Source: Coniferiporia sulphurascens (lineage: Eukaryota > Basidiomycota > Agaricomycetes > Hymenochaetales > Hymenochaetaceae). Taken from it: a stretch of 64,000 nt of DNA. Location of the stretch: NCBI GenBank assembly GCA_002794785.1, contig NBBA01000002.1, forward strand, positions 186,001 to 250,000, given 5' to 3'. The notes beneath the pieces are model-generated. The model was not told where the DNA came from and made no database searches. It saw nothing but the letters and a program-made list of their open reading frames with translations. This document shows positions 12,025 through 24,552 of the stretch, piece after piece; position 1 is the stretch's first letter, and the number at the start of each line of letters is the position of its first letter. The position numbers and the translations under genes were made by a program.

Positions 12025-12351
12025 TTTTTGTGTTTTTGCGCGTTGAGCGGGAGGAGACGAAGAGCTGAGGCGACGAAGAGATGATGGAAGGAATAGAAAG
12101 AGTGAGGATGAGAATGAGGCGGAGCGAAGGATGAAGAAGATTCGGGAGCGCGTGACTTCAAAAACAAAATGGGACATAATGAGGTTTAATGACATAATAT
12201 CAGCCCCATTTACATTTACTTACTTTGGCAATCTTCATTGCCTGAACTCCGATTCGCGGTTTGCTTCCGGTCTCCCACGTTCAATCTTGTCTTTTCACAA
12301 CAGCATTGACGGACTGACTACTTCCAACAAAGGTACAAGAAACGTTTAGAT
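12025..12351. other. Intergenic, upstream of HSP10
   Basis: This 327-bp stretch should contain the HSP10 promoter and 5' UTR (purine-rich on the + strand) and the 3' end of the N-acetyltransferase gene. No other feature was seen. Confidence 0.4.
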
Positions 12352-13748
12352 TCAAAGAGCTGCTGGTTTCCCCAGTATATACTTGATATCCTCCCGCGCG
12401 ACAACAGTTCCAAAGAATTTCCCTAAGGCGTCCACTCGTTCATCTTCTGATTTCAGTTCGAGCATGCGAAGTACGCGTCCTCCAATACGCCATCTAATGA
12501 CTCCACGGAACATTGAAACCCTTACAAGTGGCTGCTCTATAACTCTCGAAACACTTCCCTCTCTCGAAATCCGACGAGTCAGGCCATTATCGTCTTCGTC
12601 CCCCATGCTTTCGGCCAGGACGTACCGGACCGCAACGACGTCGTCCCAGAACACATCGTCATGAGGCTTATGCATTTTGGTGAAATGCATAGCGGAAAAT
12701 TCAGGTGGGAAGAACTCTTCCTCTGTAAACTGATAAACGGGCTTGAACGCCGGGGAGGGAGAGTCGCCGCGCACGCGGTATTCGAGCTGCCACATCGCGT
12801 GCGTATCTGAGGTGTCCTGTCCATTCGGAGATCATCCGGAGAAATTTTTAGTACGATTAACCATTCACGGAAACCAGTTGACTGAGCTCACATTGCGGGC
12901 GTTTGGTACTCCGGCGGTTCCTAGATCCGAGTGGTGCCTCTTAGACGCCATTGACGGTTCCAGGCTGGATTCGGGATGTGGCGCTCGTGTCAGTCTGTTC
13001 TCCTCTTCGAGCGTCGCATTAGCGATCATATTGTCTGGGTCATTGCTTAGCGGCATAGGGAGAAGAGGTGATTGCGGGCCAGGGGCAACATCCACGAGCC
13101 ATGTCCGGGCCCTTCCACCATTGCTATCCGCAGCATCGGAAACTTCCGTTCCAAGCTGCACGAATAAGATCATGTGTCCATACGCCGAGTATGAGGGCGC
13201 GGTATTAAGGTGAAACACGGAATTCATGCGCGCTGCACCTGCATACGCCCTGACAGTTGTGGTGAGCTGAATTATGACACTATAAATGGTACTACTGAGA
13301 TGGTTTTACCGATATCCCAATGCCCGAAGTACGCCTAGCATTAACCCGTTGTGGCCGTAGCAGTAGGTTCCGCCGGAACGATCCACAACGAGTCGCTTAA
13401 ACACTCCCCCCGGACTGATATCGATCTCGTGCGCCTCGGAGCTACAGATTGCTCGTAAGGTCAGCCAAAGAACATCGGAATGAGAATGCGTCGGGGAAGC
13501 TGGGGGTCGGACGCTCACTAATGCATAAGCGAATTCTCCAAGGAGAACGTCAAATAATGCCTTCGGACGAGTGTCGCCAGATTCTCCAAGTTAGCATGGA
13601 AAAGCCCGTCGACAATGATCTGTGTGGAGCAGTCGCTTTCGCGCCAACCTACACGGGTCATATACTGGTGGACTTGAGTGGGGGTGTAATAGGAAGGTCG
13701 GTGTTTGATGAGTGCCCCATCGCGAAGTGTTCCACTGATAGGCGTCAT
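12352..13748 (-). CDS. Arylamine N-acetyltransferase-like protein
   Basis: This is a fungal NAT of 394 aa from four exons: 13519-13748, 13310-13441, 12892-13249 and 12352-12816 (sum 1185 nt). The family transfers acetyl from acetyl-CoA to arylamines through a cysteine thioester. The catalytic triad is visible as Cys104 in SGGTYCYGHN, His146 in YSAYGHMILFV and Asp174 in TWLVDVAPG. The N-terminus has the NAT pattern SYYTPTQVHQYMTRVGW and LENLATLVRRHYLTF, and the C-terminal part has VYQFTEEEFFPPEFSAMHF. The start at 13748 gives MTPISGTLRDG; the frame stays open upstream to 13850, so an earlier start is possible. Length is slightly above bacterial NATs, as is usual in fungi. A role in detoxification is inferred. 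Confidence 0.85.
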
Positions 13749-14630
13749 GTCTTTAGGTCTATAGCGTCGATCCCCTGGACGAAGTACACTCTGGTTGTCT
13801 TTGTGGTATGTGCTGCCGCCTCTGCGAGAAAGAAGGAGGTTATATGCCAAAAGTCAGACACGACATTTGGAACCAACGAAGCGCCGCGCTTCCTGGATAG
13901 GACCATTCAAACAGCAATGTATCCAATAGTAAGCTGCTCACTATTGCTCACACAGTGTCTCCTCGGAAAGGGGAGGTAAACAAACTCAAATGCGGAATTT
14001 TGCGCTCATTGAGACGCTGGCGGCAGTAGTTCCACTCCGAGTCTCGGAAGCGCCCCCCTGGCCGTGTGGGTCTACTTGGGCGAGATAGCTCCTAAGCGGG
14101 AGTATGGATTATCATCGGCCAATGGGTGAGCGGAAAGGAAGGTATCAATTTGAAAAAGAAAGCGAAAGCAATACATATCGAAAAACTTTGTGGTTATTTG
14201 TGTTCATGTAAATACGCCAGCCACAACGGACTTAACCGGGCCGGTTATTATGTAATGAAAATGCTTATTGAAATAAGGGATCTGCCGGGCTCGCTGGGAA
14301 ATAATACCGAGCCCTAAACAGAGAGGTCGTGAGCAACCCACTTTACAGTGCACGGATCATACGTTGCTCTGGAAGCAAGATAGAAAGCCATAACCCGCGA
14401 TGCTACCGTTTTTGCTCTACATAGCACTCAGTGCAAGGAAAAGGAGTCAGCGACCGTGCTTATTCTGAGGGACAAGTAAATCTAGGATATCTCCGATATG
14501 CTCGAGGTGAAGGTGGACTTATATCCGCTGGGTAGCAGTACACGGGTACGATTGCCGCGTGAGATTGTGTGGTAAATAACTTGCATACGATATAGGGAAG
14601 GCTTTTCCCTGTTGACCTCGCTCATGTTAG
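13749..14630. other. Intergenic, no gene recognised
   Basis: It lies between the 5' end of the N-acetyltransferase gene (-) and the trypsin-like pseudogene (+). The missing first exon of the pseudogene may lie near 14500-14570, but none could be supported. Confidence 0.35.
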
Positions 14631-16275
14631 GTAGCGACAGCTGCCAGTACTTGGTCAAAGCTTGAGGGAGACGAGGGCCTGCCCTCCGGCCCGCCCTTGG
14701 TCGGCCGCTCCAGCACCACTCCTTGGGTGGCACTCAGCGGCGCGGAGGAGTACAACAAGACCAAGGTGCTCGGGACCGTTGGCAGGCATGCGATCAAAGA
14801 TATCTGGGAGGGTATTCTGTCTTGCAACGTCATTGAACACCTGAATGCGAATGAAGTGGCTTGGACCAGCATCGACGTAGTTCGCATCGGCTACGTGGAA
14901 GAGTCCTTCCACCCCGTCATCCTCTGTATTGGCGTGCAGCTCGAGTCTCTCTCCAACGAGGACGGCACCAAAGTGGTCCGCAGTTGCCAGGAGATTCTCG
15001 TACAGTCTGGCATCATCAACGTCGACGTCGAGATACGCGAGTCCCTCGTGCGCCTTTTGGAAGGACCCAAGCTCCTCATACCCGTCTCCTTCTCCTCCGA
15101 TCCCACCGTAGACGTTCGAAACCCTCTTACTCCTACGCTCGGTCTCTCTATCTCTAGCAAGCACACACCTTGGAATGAGGGTACGAGCGGCATTTTTGTC
15201 GCCGAAGGCGGCGACAGTAAGAGGCTCTTCCTCGTCACAGCTCGTCGTGTCGTCTTTAAGCCGAATAGAAACGATAATAAGACCTTCGAACACAAGTTAT
15301 TCAGTGTGTTCCGTCATGAAGTCATCCTCCTCTGCGACGCTGCGTTCAAGAAATTCCTCGAGTCCATTCAGTTCGAGATCGGGGGGAAAGCGCTCATGCG
15401 ACCGTACCTGGAGAAGCCTGAGTGTATTGCCAGCATCGAGGGTGTGGCTGGCGAGGCGGCCGAAATGGAGCGCAAAAAGGTTGGACATGAGTTGGCTGAT
15501 GTGAATGAGGCGATGGAGGCTCTTAACACCTTCTACCGGGAGGTCTCGACACGTTGGTCCACGTCATTTACTCTCCTCCCATCGAGCTCGGTTTCGGCAC
15601 GGAGAAGTACACCCAGGACTTCGCCGTTATTGATATTGACCTTTCCAAGGTCGACGCCACCAAGTTCGAGGGCAACGTCATCGATCTCGGCAACAAGATC
15701 CAGCCCGACGTGTTCACCCGATTAATGTATCCAAACCTCCAGAACACCCACACCTTCGAGTATCCGGTAGACCGCCTCCTGAGGCTCAAGGGTACCATCC
15801 CGGAAGAGGACATGCATCATCCTCCCGCCTTAGACCAGAACGGCGAACCCTGCCTTATGGTAGTTAAGCACGGTAATACCACCGGCCTGACCGTCGGTCG
15901 GGCCAACGACGTCCGCTCCTGTGTTCGTCACTATTACGAAGACGGCACCACGGAATTCTCCATGGAGTGGGCTATCCTCCCTTTTGGCAACAGGTCCGGT
16001 GCCCCCCTGCCCCAGGCGACTCTGGCGCCGTCGTCGCTGATGGCAGCGGACGTATCGGCGGCATTATCACCGGCGGCGCTGGCCAAACGCCTGCCATGGA
16101 CATCACGTACGTCACGAGCGTCAACTCCGTAATGCAGGGCATCAAAGCCAAATTTCCCAATGCCCACCTCAACCCGACCTCCGTGCCTAGACGCCGCCCC
16201 GAACTCATTAACTCCAAAACTCTGGGGGTTTCCCTGGAAACGTTCGGAATATGGCTAGTACGTTATCCGCGATGA
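14631..16275 (+). pseudogene. Broken trypsin-like peptidase-fold protein, Agaricomycete family
   Basis: The coding signal runs through three frames: 14631 to about 15545, about 15554 to 15990, and about 15990 to 16275. Both switches are equivalent to the loss of one base (mod 3), one near TTGGTCCACG at 15554 and one in the C-rich stretch at about 15990. Conserved pieces, in order, are TPWNEGTSGIFVAEGG, LFLVTARRVVF, an amphipathic EMERKKVGHELADVNEAM helix, VIYSPPIELGFG, TFEYPVDRLLRLKGTIPEED, EPCLMVVKHGN and the serine motif APGDSGAVVADGSGRIGG. Homologues as I recall them read TARHVVF, so the catalytic histidine appears replaced by Arg here. No start codon is visible in frame, so a 5' exon is missing or lost. 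Confidence 0.7.
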
Positions 16276-17750
16276 ACACCCTGGCTGACATTTATAGAGC
16301 CGGTGCTATGCACGGTGACATTGCGGGCCGGAATGTTATAGCTCTCGAGACGAGGCTGAGGTGGTCTGGATAGATCTTGCATGTAGTCACACGTTGGAAA
16401 AGGACGATGCACCTGCGTGGGGCGGGGTCGCGAGCTATTGAATCCGAACGATGAAATGAAAAGACGCTTTCATCAACAGGACCACACAGATGCAAGAGGC
16501 TTTCATGAATGGGAAGGAGCCGATTCCGAAGGACTTTTGCTATCTGTTGCAAATAGACTATCATGTCAAAACGGATTAAAGTTAACACGTGGAGCCATGA
16601 AAAGATAATTTGATTAGTGATTGCTAGTGAAAAAAATACTGTTTTGGTGCAGGTCGAACATTCTATCCTCGCATTCTCGAGTGACGGAATCTCGACTGAT
16701 TGTTCCGAGTCATCTTCAGTTTGGTTTGCTAAATTGGATGAAAAAAGAGATACAGCAAAGTTTAGTATTCACTCTGCACAGATACCGCACCTGCGCATTA
16801 GTTTCATGACCGCGCTCGATAGTTTCTCGGAGGTGTCGTCAGCATACAAAACGGCTTTAAGACATAACAGCCGATATCAGTAATTGGGGGGCAAAGCCCT
16901 CCAGTTATCCGGTTAGGGCTCTCAAAAAGCTAGATTAGTCATCAGTAGTTGATGCTGTGCGGCCCCCCCGTGAGAACTTACCTGTACATGTCCCTTGCTC
17001 AACTAGGATTAAGCTGACGTAATATTGCTTCGCCTCTCCACTCTATGTGGCCCATGTGGGCTCCCCACATACTTCAACATATTTCAATGTGTTGGAATAT
17101 GACAAGCTCCGGTTCAATTGGTAGTTAGTTTTCACACTCCGATGCTCGTGAATGAGAATAAACGCGCATATACCCACCTCACGCTCGATACACCGAGCGC
17201 TGAGGTGAGTGGTTCTGCAATCCACTTCTTTACACTTTTACTTATCTATTACTTAGATAATATTTAGGTATTTACTTCACTGTACTCACACTCAATAAAC
17301 CGATCGCTACGATTACATTTAGTTCAATATAAGGAGCGTAATCGCCGCGTCCGCGCTCGACACGCATTCAAAGGGAATTGTGCAGAAGTCCGCGGCAGGA
17401 CGCACGATGATTTCGACTGCGCACAGACTGTCGATGGTCATGGGTACGGACCTATTTTTTGTGATGGGCCAGGGACTGTGCTCAAGCAGGGCACGCACAG
17501 TGTCGCGTAAGGGACAATACATAGGGCTAGTGTAGGCGCATAAGCTCCGCGAGGCAAAGGAAAGCGAGGAGTTAAACTTGCAACTTGAAGGAGGGTGGTA
17601 CATAGGCTGCTTATACTTAACGTGTGCATAAAGCTTAGCTCTTGAATACATGTACTGCGTATACAGAAGCTCCCCGAAGAGAAGCTTAATACAAGATACA
17701 AGTAAAGCCGATTAAAAGGCTCTATTAAGCATTGCCACTTCGACCACAGG
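16276..17750. other. Intergenic with an imperfect hairpin
   Basis: No recognisable gene. An imperfect inverted repeat at about 17173-17214 has arms CACCTCACGCTCG and CGAGCGCTGAGGTG around ATACAC. It is not a tRNA, since no acceptor or T-arm pattern was seen. Confidence 0.35.
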
Positions 17751-20700
17751 CTAACCTGGCAGTGCTCGCAGCTCAGCTTGGATTTTCTGCAATCTCTCAA
17801 TCTTCGCAGTCAGCTTCTGGCGTCTGTCTGCTACATCCGGTTCCTCTTCCAGCAGTTCCGTCAATTTCTTCGTCGAGCCCGGCGCTCCAAGGTTGAGTTT
17901 CTCCAAGAGCGACTTTTGAATGCACTCAGCAAGACCCTGATTGAGGGCGTGTTCGATGGTAAGTGGTATTCCATCAATGACCCGCTGATTGGGAATAAGT
18001 CAGGATTGAACCTTGAGAGCATATATAGTATGTTGAGCACTGGCCTTGTACGCAACGAAGAAGTATGCTGTTACGTCTGCCATCACCTCCAGTTCATCAT
18101 GAAACGTATCTACAATCGAATGTCGAAGACGAGCGAAGTCATTAGTGCTCAATCCAGTGTACCCTAATTCCCCGAGAGCTTTAAGAGCACGTGTGGATGC
18201 TGATTCAGGTGGGGTCTCATAAGAACTGAGGAAAGGAATGTTTCGAGGCGGACTTGAGTAGTCCATCATTATCTCACTGTGTTCGTATTCGGAAACTTGT
18301 TCTATAAAACCAGCTTAGTTCAAGTTACTGTCACGGTAGTAGAAGTCCTCACGTCTAGATTTAAGGTAGTTATCCTGCCTTCTCAAGACCTCTTTATATT
18401 CAGATACCCACAACGCGCGCAAACTGGAGAGATAGCTTTCATTCTGTGTGAAAAGCGGGTATTTTTCCCTCCTCAAAGTCGACAGGACGGCCGCACGAGC
18501 AAAGCCTTTTTGATCGTGAAGTAAGTCCTTGACCAAAATCCTGTAGCTCGTCAGTAACTGATATTCGGTAGAAGCGCATCCAAAGGGAATTACTCCATAT
18601 GCGATTTCAGCCTAGGGAATCTTCCGAAATGTTTCTTCGTGGCAGTGTCAAGACATGATATCAGGCTTGTGTAAACGTCCTCAAAGCATTGCAGGGCAGG
18701 TTTCTCCCATTTGCTGATGAACTCAGTAATAAGTACACATTTGGCCTCGAATGGGACGTTATTTGGCAATTCCCAGCCGATGGACCTAAAGTATGCTAAA
18801 GGTTAAAAACAGATGAATCATGTAAGTAACAGTGGGCAAAACACACTTTTCGATGACATCTCGAACATCAAGCAGGTTGCGTGGCTTACTGTCCCTATCG
18901 CTATCGGTAGTTATACGGTCTATATCGCAGGAGTAGCGAGGCACAATGTAGTTTTCATGCTGTTCGAATGGCCTAAAGTCGGGACCAGTGCGTCGGACGT
19001 TACGTTTGAAGACATTATAGGTGACTCGATTGAGCCTAACAAAAGCTTTGCTATCAGCATCTGCTTCGGAAAATCGAGTCGCATAGAGGGTGCTCCCGCT
19101 TGCGAATACAATCGCCGTAAGCTCCTGACAGAGGTCAGTGACACGCCCTAGGACTTCGCTTGAGGGGTCTGTTTTCGGAACCTCCGGAAGTTCGGAAAGG
19201 GCCTTTAAACAAACATTGAGCTCTTTCTCAGCTTGCTCTCGAAGTTTCGGGAGACTATCAATTGTGTATGTAAGACAGTGCTCAGAGCAGATGAACGGAA
19301 GGGACCTACATGGAGTCAAGCAGACTCGTAAGGTGCTTGCTAAGATCATTCGCCAAGTTTAAAACTCCGAAGTGATTCCTGTTCTGAACAACATCCCATG
19401 GCGACGTAGTAGAGAAGAATGCTGATTCATTAGCATTGCGTTCCGAAGAAGATGGGTTGCTTGCGCGCCCAGCATCATCGGCAAGCTTGACGCAGTAATA
19501 TCCAAGCTTCAGCGCATGCGATTTATTGGAACGTTTACTGCCAACAAGTAAATCGCACCACTTGCTTCGGGAAGAGAGGGCACCCGCGGTGAGAGTGTCT
19601 GGCTTTGTGAGCACACCTTTTCAATCCGGGAGGTCAGCCGGAGTGTGTACACGGACAGGGAACAACAGGGACAAACCCATGGTTCGCTCTCTATCAGCAT
19701 CCATTTCCAGAGCGATGCGCATCGCTCTCTGATTTTCCATATCGTCTTATGGAAGGGTTAACCCTGCTTGACTACTAATTTAAACGAGCGGAATTGAAGC
19801 TCACCACTCATGGGAATGGTGACCAAGATCAGGCAGTGACCCATGATATTAGCCTTCACGAGGTTCTCGACGAGTTCTACGGTTTGCCGCTCGTCGTTTT
19901 GGATAAGACCTGGGGATAAGGTCACTTCGAAAATTGTAACGCAATGGGTAAAAAGAAAATCGTACCAGGCAGATCGACAAAGGACAAGTTAGCGCAATCA
20001 TCGTCGAAAATATCAACGACTACGGTGTTCTTTGAGAACTTCAGCGTTCCATTTTCAAATGCCTCGGGAGTGCGATAATACTCCAGATCGTCTCGTGATT
20101 TCAACAGAAAAATGTTTGTGCTTTCTCTGTGGTGATTTAGTATTGCCGCTTGGGCTCGGCAGATGGTGAGCTCGACGTCATCACGAGATGTCAGAGGCGA
20201 GCCAAATGGGATGCATAGGGCCTCCGTCAGCCGATTTCCAATGTGGTCGAATTCAAGTCGTAGGGTTATGCGGCACGACCACATACCCGTCGCGCTGACC
20301 AAATTGACCTCCATAGGACATCTGGCAGTGCAACGTCTCAGGGTGGGACAGTGCGAAACAAACGACATAAAATGCGTCTTTTACCTCGTGCATGTCCCCG
20401 CATCCCTCGGCACTCGAATCTGAGAGACCATATAGTAAGCGTTATCATCCGTTACACATACGGTAGCACCTACACCACTGACGGCCTCGACAAGCGAACT
20501 GTGAATAGAATAAGAATCTTTAACGAAGAACACATATTGCTGGATGATACCTTTTCCCTGCTGACTGGCCCCCGATTACAGCGATTCGTGGGATATCGAT
20601 ATCTGCCTGAGCTCTGAATACAGAATAAGTCAAAGCTGGCATAATGATAATGTTAGTTCGAGACTTTCCCAATATCGCGAAGCTTTTGCGCGGCTCGCAT

Positions 20701-20754
20701 GAGCATTCTCGCTCTGTCGGCATACCTTCCAGATCGTACAATATCTGTAGCCAT
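17751..20754 (-). CDS. Dynamin-family (Mx/DRP-like) GTPase
   Basis: This is a large multi-exon GTPase. The first exon starts at the ATG at 20754 (MATDIVRSGRYADRARMLM) and splices at CTCAG into ADIDIPRIAVIGGQSAGK, the G1 loop at residues 42-49. Later exons give SSLVEAVSG, IRVPRDAGTCTRCPM (G2 Thr region), LSFVDLPG (G3) and, across an intron near 19627, TMGVLTKPDTL (G4). The stalk follows at about 19350-18300. The C-terminal GTPase effector domain lies at about 18269-17751 and ends ERLQKIQAELRALPG. The last intron appears to use a GC donor (AAG|GCCAGT). The protein should self-assemble on membranes in fission or vesicle traffic. It is not Dnm1 or Vps1 by feel but one of the expanded basidiomycete group. 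Exact exon ends in the middle were not all resolved. Confidence 0.8.
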
Positions 20755-22049
20755 AATTGGTTCGTTGCGACCACAGGATGCAGAGTCAGGGAGCTATTCA
20801 GAAGGGGGTCTTAGACGATGTACCGAGGCTCAGGTATGTTTCCTGAAGACTAGATTGTGGACTTTATACATGAGTGAAGTGCGGGCTGAAGCAAAACGGA
20901 TAAATCAAAAACGGCGACCCTCAAGCGTGTTGATGGAAGCATACAATGCGGCACTCTCAAGCCGGATTACTGAGATAACTGCGCAAACGCGAATGTTCCC
21001 TTTCCCTTGTGAAAGCCGCTATCTGAGGATGCCGCACTAGAGAATCTAGGGAATGCTGCACTGGGAAACCGCGTGATTCAAGAAGCACCATGGATTTCCA
21101 GGAATGAAGTGAAACCTTGACGGACGTCCTTTTTATCTTGCGTAGTTTGGGTTATGCGGAGTTAATGAATAGTCACAACACACCTTAGGGGACACATGAT
21201 AGTACGATGGCTTGCCACGCTCACTACTACTCACCGGTGAAACGTACCGGATCGCGGAAGGAGAAAGGAATACGCTATATCGTTTAGGAAAGAGTCCTAC
21301 TTATCAGTGTTCATGATCCGTGAGTCTGGCTGGGTAATTGGATGTAAGCAAAACTAGGGAAAGTATGAACGAGACAATCATTGTAAGTATCAAAGTTCCC
21401 TGAACCGCATCGTCGTGATACAAAACACATGTACACATAAGTACAGCCGCCTTTCGTAAAGATGGAATTAGCATTATCTGAAACGCATATAAGGTTTCGA
21501 CAACCGGCCGCAGTGCAGAGACTGTCGTCCACGTTCGTCTCGCGGATGGGTTTAAGAACGCCAGTACAAGTTACACATAGGAGTAGAGTTTGGAATATCC
21601 AAATTCAGCAAGGGCAAAATTGGGGTTTTTTCGTCCGTCCGGGGAGCAAATCTCGTTAATAAAAAGCACAACGACTCTAAGGTGTATGTGGAAAAACCTC
21701 GAGGAAATAGGCCGCTGATGATGTCGGTAATCGAAGCGAAGTCTGGGTTTGAAGTTACATTGCCAGGTCGCTAGGGAAGCGCTAACTGTGTGATAGCGAT
21801 CGTTAGTGGGAGGGAAAGCAGAAGGGCACAGTAAAGAAGAGAGCGACATCCAAGTCCCTGTCAGTAGGAATGGCCAACCGTCAAAATTGTCCCAGACATT
21901 CGTATCCGAGAAGCGTAAGTCACAGCAGATTAGGTTCGTTTCTTGCAGAACTATAGTAGCAGAAGAAGAAAAAGACTTTATCTGTTGAATAATGGCTGCT
22001 GGGCTTTGGGGTCCTTACTGGACAATAAGTAGTGCATTGCGCACGGAAT
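20755..22049. other. Intergenic upstream of the dynamin gene
   Basis: No gene could be supported. Short frames (for example on the minus strand at 21571-21849) resemble nothing I recognise. Confidence 0.3.
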
Positions 22050-22362
22050 TGGGTTATAACTAGTTATAACTGGTTATATAACCAGTTATAACCAGTTATA
22101 ACGCGTAGTGATGGGGTGAGAACGAAAACGAGTTTTATCACCAGTTATAACTAGTTATCACGCGTGATGACCGGATCTGTGCGAAAGCTCCGGCCATAAC
22201 ACGTGGTGATGGCTGTGCCGGTGCTTTTGCAACCGGGTTCATCACCGGTTATGCCTTGCAACCGCTTCCCACAATCCATAATCAGTTATAGGGTTCGTGG
22301 GAATAATCACAAATAATTCCATTTAATTCAAAATAATTCAAAATAACTGGTTATAACTGCTT
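22050..22362. repeat. TTATAACTGG-rich palindromic repeat, MITE-like
   Basis: At 22053-22102 the decamer TTATAACTGG and its complement alternate to form an imperfect palindrome of about 50 bp centred on TTATATAA. Single copies or variants recur at about 22143, 22240, 22280 and 22341-22357. The interval could be a short non-autonomous transposon whose ends are built from this decamer, or a recurrent palindromic binding site. No target duplication was identified. Confidence 0.5.
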
Positions 22363-23101
22363 TGTCAGCAATTCATTGCAAATGCTTCGATTTTTGTCCA
22401 ATAAGGACCTCCATACTGGGCAGTGCCAGCTGGCCGAGGAAGAGCTTGGAGTCGCTGCGCAACGTGGCAGAAACAGAGCGCACGAATTACCGCATTCGGA
22501 ACGGCAAATCCCTTGGAGGCTATGCTGCAGACTCACGGCTGACCATGCCGCCGGACATTTTCAGCAATGCTGACCACTGCCGCGAATGGCCATTCCTCTC
22601 CAGTATCCGACTTAGTCAAGCCTCAATACTCCCATAATTGTCTCTTCTAAGTTCGTTCCCTCTTATTGCAATCAGTGCCATGGCGCTGGACTCGAAATAT
22701 TGATCATTCGGTGTATGGATAGACATGTACTTATGTAGGATTTACTTTTATTTACACTCCATAGCACTTCAAATCCACGGTACAGATCCCCCCAGAAAAT
22801 CTCTATTATTCCAAGAGGTTCCGACTCAACTGATCAAAACTGAAGAACTCCCCCAAGGGTATATGCCAGTGATGGCACAGATTCCGAAAACTGAAGAACT
22901 CGGACACCCCGGGCCGTAACATTACGTGATTTGTCGCTTCGGCACAGCAAACTCATACGTGACAGGCCGTCACACAGCTTTGCTGGTCAAATCCAGCTTT
23001 ACCACGACTTCGAATTCGATTCCGAATCCGAGTCAGTACTAAAGTCTCGACTTTCGCTCCTTCTCTACCCCAGCCTTCCGCTTTGCATAGGATCTTGAAC
23101 A
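22363..23101. other. Intergenic with short direct repeat
   Basis: ACTGAAGAACTC occurs at about 22840 and 22890. It is the upstream region of the orphan gene at 23102. Nothing else was recognised. Confidence 0.35.
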
Positions 23102-24552
23102 ATGCATCTGCCTCATTTTTATCCATCCGAGAGTGACACGATATCGCTCGCTTCTGAAGACAGTGAATACACCTGCTCTCTTCATTCGACGGCAGCATCT
23201 TCGAACGCGACCACTGATGGTAACGTCGGACCAGGACGCACTCTCGATAAGTTTTTCTATCAGCCTGGAGGAAGACTGGTCGAACGGGCACTTTTTCACG
23301 TCCTTGCACCAAGACGAATACGAAGTTGCCGTGCAATCATAAGCAAAGCCTTTGATGTTGCTCTTACGCAGGCTAGCGGGGATTTTCCGATAAAGTACTC
23401 TTATATAGGCAAAGATACTCATATTACGGCCCTGCTACATACCTGGGGAGTCTTGACTCTGACTGGCTGGGACGAAGACCTAATTCTAGAGCAGTGCAAG
23501 GTCCTTAATTCCTTTGCAAAGTGCGTTAGTTCTTTACAAGGCTGAGTCCTCTCTGATCACTACCGTCAACAGCCATCCTTCCCTAGCTATCCAATACTCT
23601 GCCATAGGGGCAATTGTTATCTTAGAATCACAGTACCCTCGTCTGCGTTTCTTCTTCGACATGTCGAACATGGCACAGAAATTAGCAGATATTCAAGCCA
23701 TGCCAGGCGTCGACACAAGCTATTATGACGAAATCACTGGAGAATTAAATCCCTTTGGCCTACTCCCTAGTCTTCTTAAATCTCTGCGAAGACACCGGGT
23801 GGATGGGGGAACGAATGAGCTTCTTTTTCGGCTCTCACGCTCAATCTCAGCTGCGGAAGTCACAAGCAGCAACTTCCGTTTAATCCGCCCCAAGCTCTTG
23901 ATGTTTATTGCAGACGCTCTTGGGGAAACTCGCTTGTGAGCAAAAATTTAACTTCATAAATGAATGTCTTCCCTCTAGTCATGATTGACTCTAGGCACGC
24001 GGAAGAATATTACTTTTGGTACCTTATCGCCGATCTTTTGTCCGTGAAGGAGTTGTATTCCTGGGAGGGAGGTGTACCCCAGTATTCCCCGCTTGATGAG
24101 CCATTAGTGTTGTTCTGGAAACGGTGCAAAGCCTTCCTACACGAGTCGACATCATGGGTTGACGATATGTGTTTACTCAAACATATGTTTGAGGCCTTGA
24201 GATACACATGGGCCGGGTCGGGCTTTGCGCAATTAGTTGCTGGATGCTCTCTGGAACAAGTGGAGGAGCTCGTGCGCCTGACTTGGGTAATTTTTAGCCA
24301 TTTCTACAAGTACGTTAACACGGGGAAAGCTTTGGACTGCGGGTTTTTTGGCTAACCTTACACAACAGACGGACTACTCAACGACGAGATTCCAAGATCT
24401 GGCTTACAGCAGACGACTATAAGAATTTAAAAGACAACGTTTCCCTGAAATCGAGTCTGACTTCAGAAGAGAACGAGACTTTATTTAAGGAGTCTTTGCG
24501 GGAGGTTTCTCTTTTATATGGCAAGCCTCTTGTCGACGACGTAGTTTCGTAG
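23102..24552 (+). CDS. Orphan protein of unknown function, four exons
   Basis: I do not recognise this protein. The model joins 23102-23520, 23573-23935, 23995-24309 and 24369-24552 (1281 nt, 426 aa). All introns are GT-AG and the phases agree. The N-terminus (about residues 1-50) is acidic and Ser/Thr-rich (SDTISLASEDSEYTCS) and may be disordered. The rest is rich in aromatic and leucine residues, with GTLDKFFYQPGGRLVERALF-like and EEYYFWYLIADLLSVKELY segments, suggesting a folded helical domain. No signal peptide or membrane span is evident. The clean exon sum argues for a functional gene. It is probably a basidiomycete-restricted family. The alternative in the third exon, using the earlier AG near 23979, breaks the frame. 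Confidence 0.65.

Noticed and set aside
11497..12084. 195-codon frame on the plus strand
   Set aside because: It is antisense to HSP10 and has no protein-like features.
17173..17214. tRNA-like hairpin
   Set aside because: Only one imperfect stem is present; no D-arm, T-arm or acceptor stem can be drawn.
17778..18167. 129-codon frame on the plus strand
   Set aside because: It is antisense to the effector domain of the dynamin gene.
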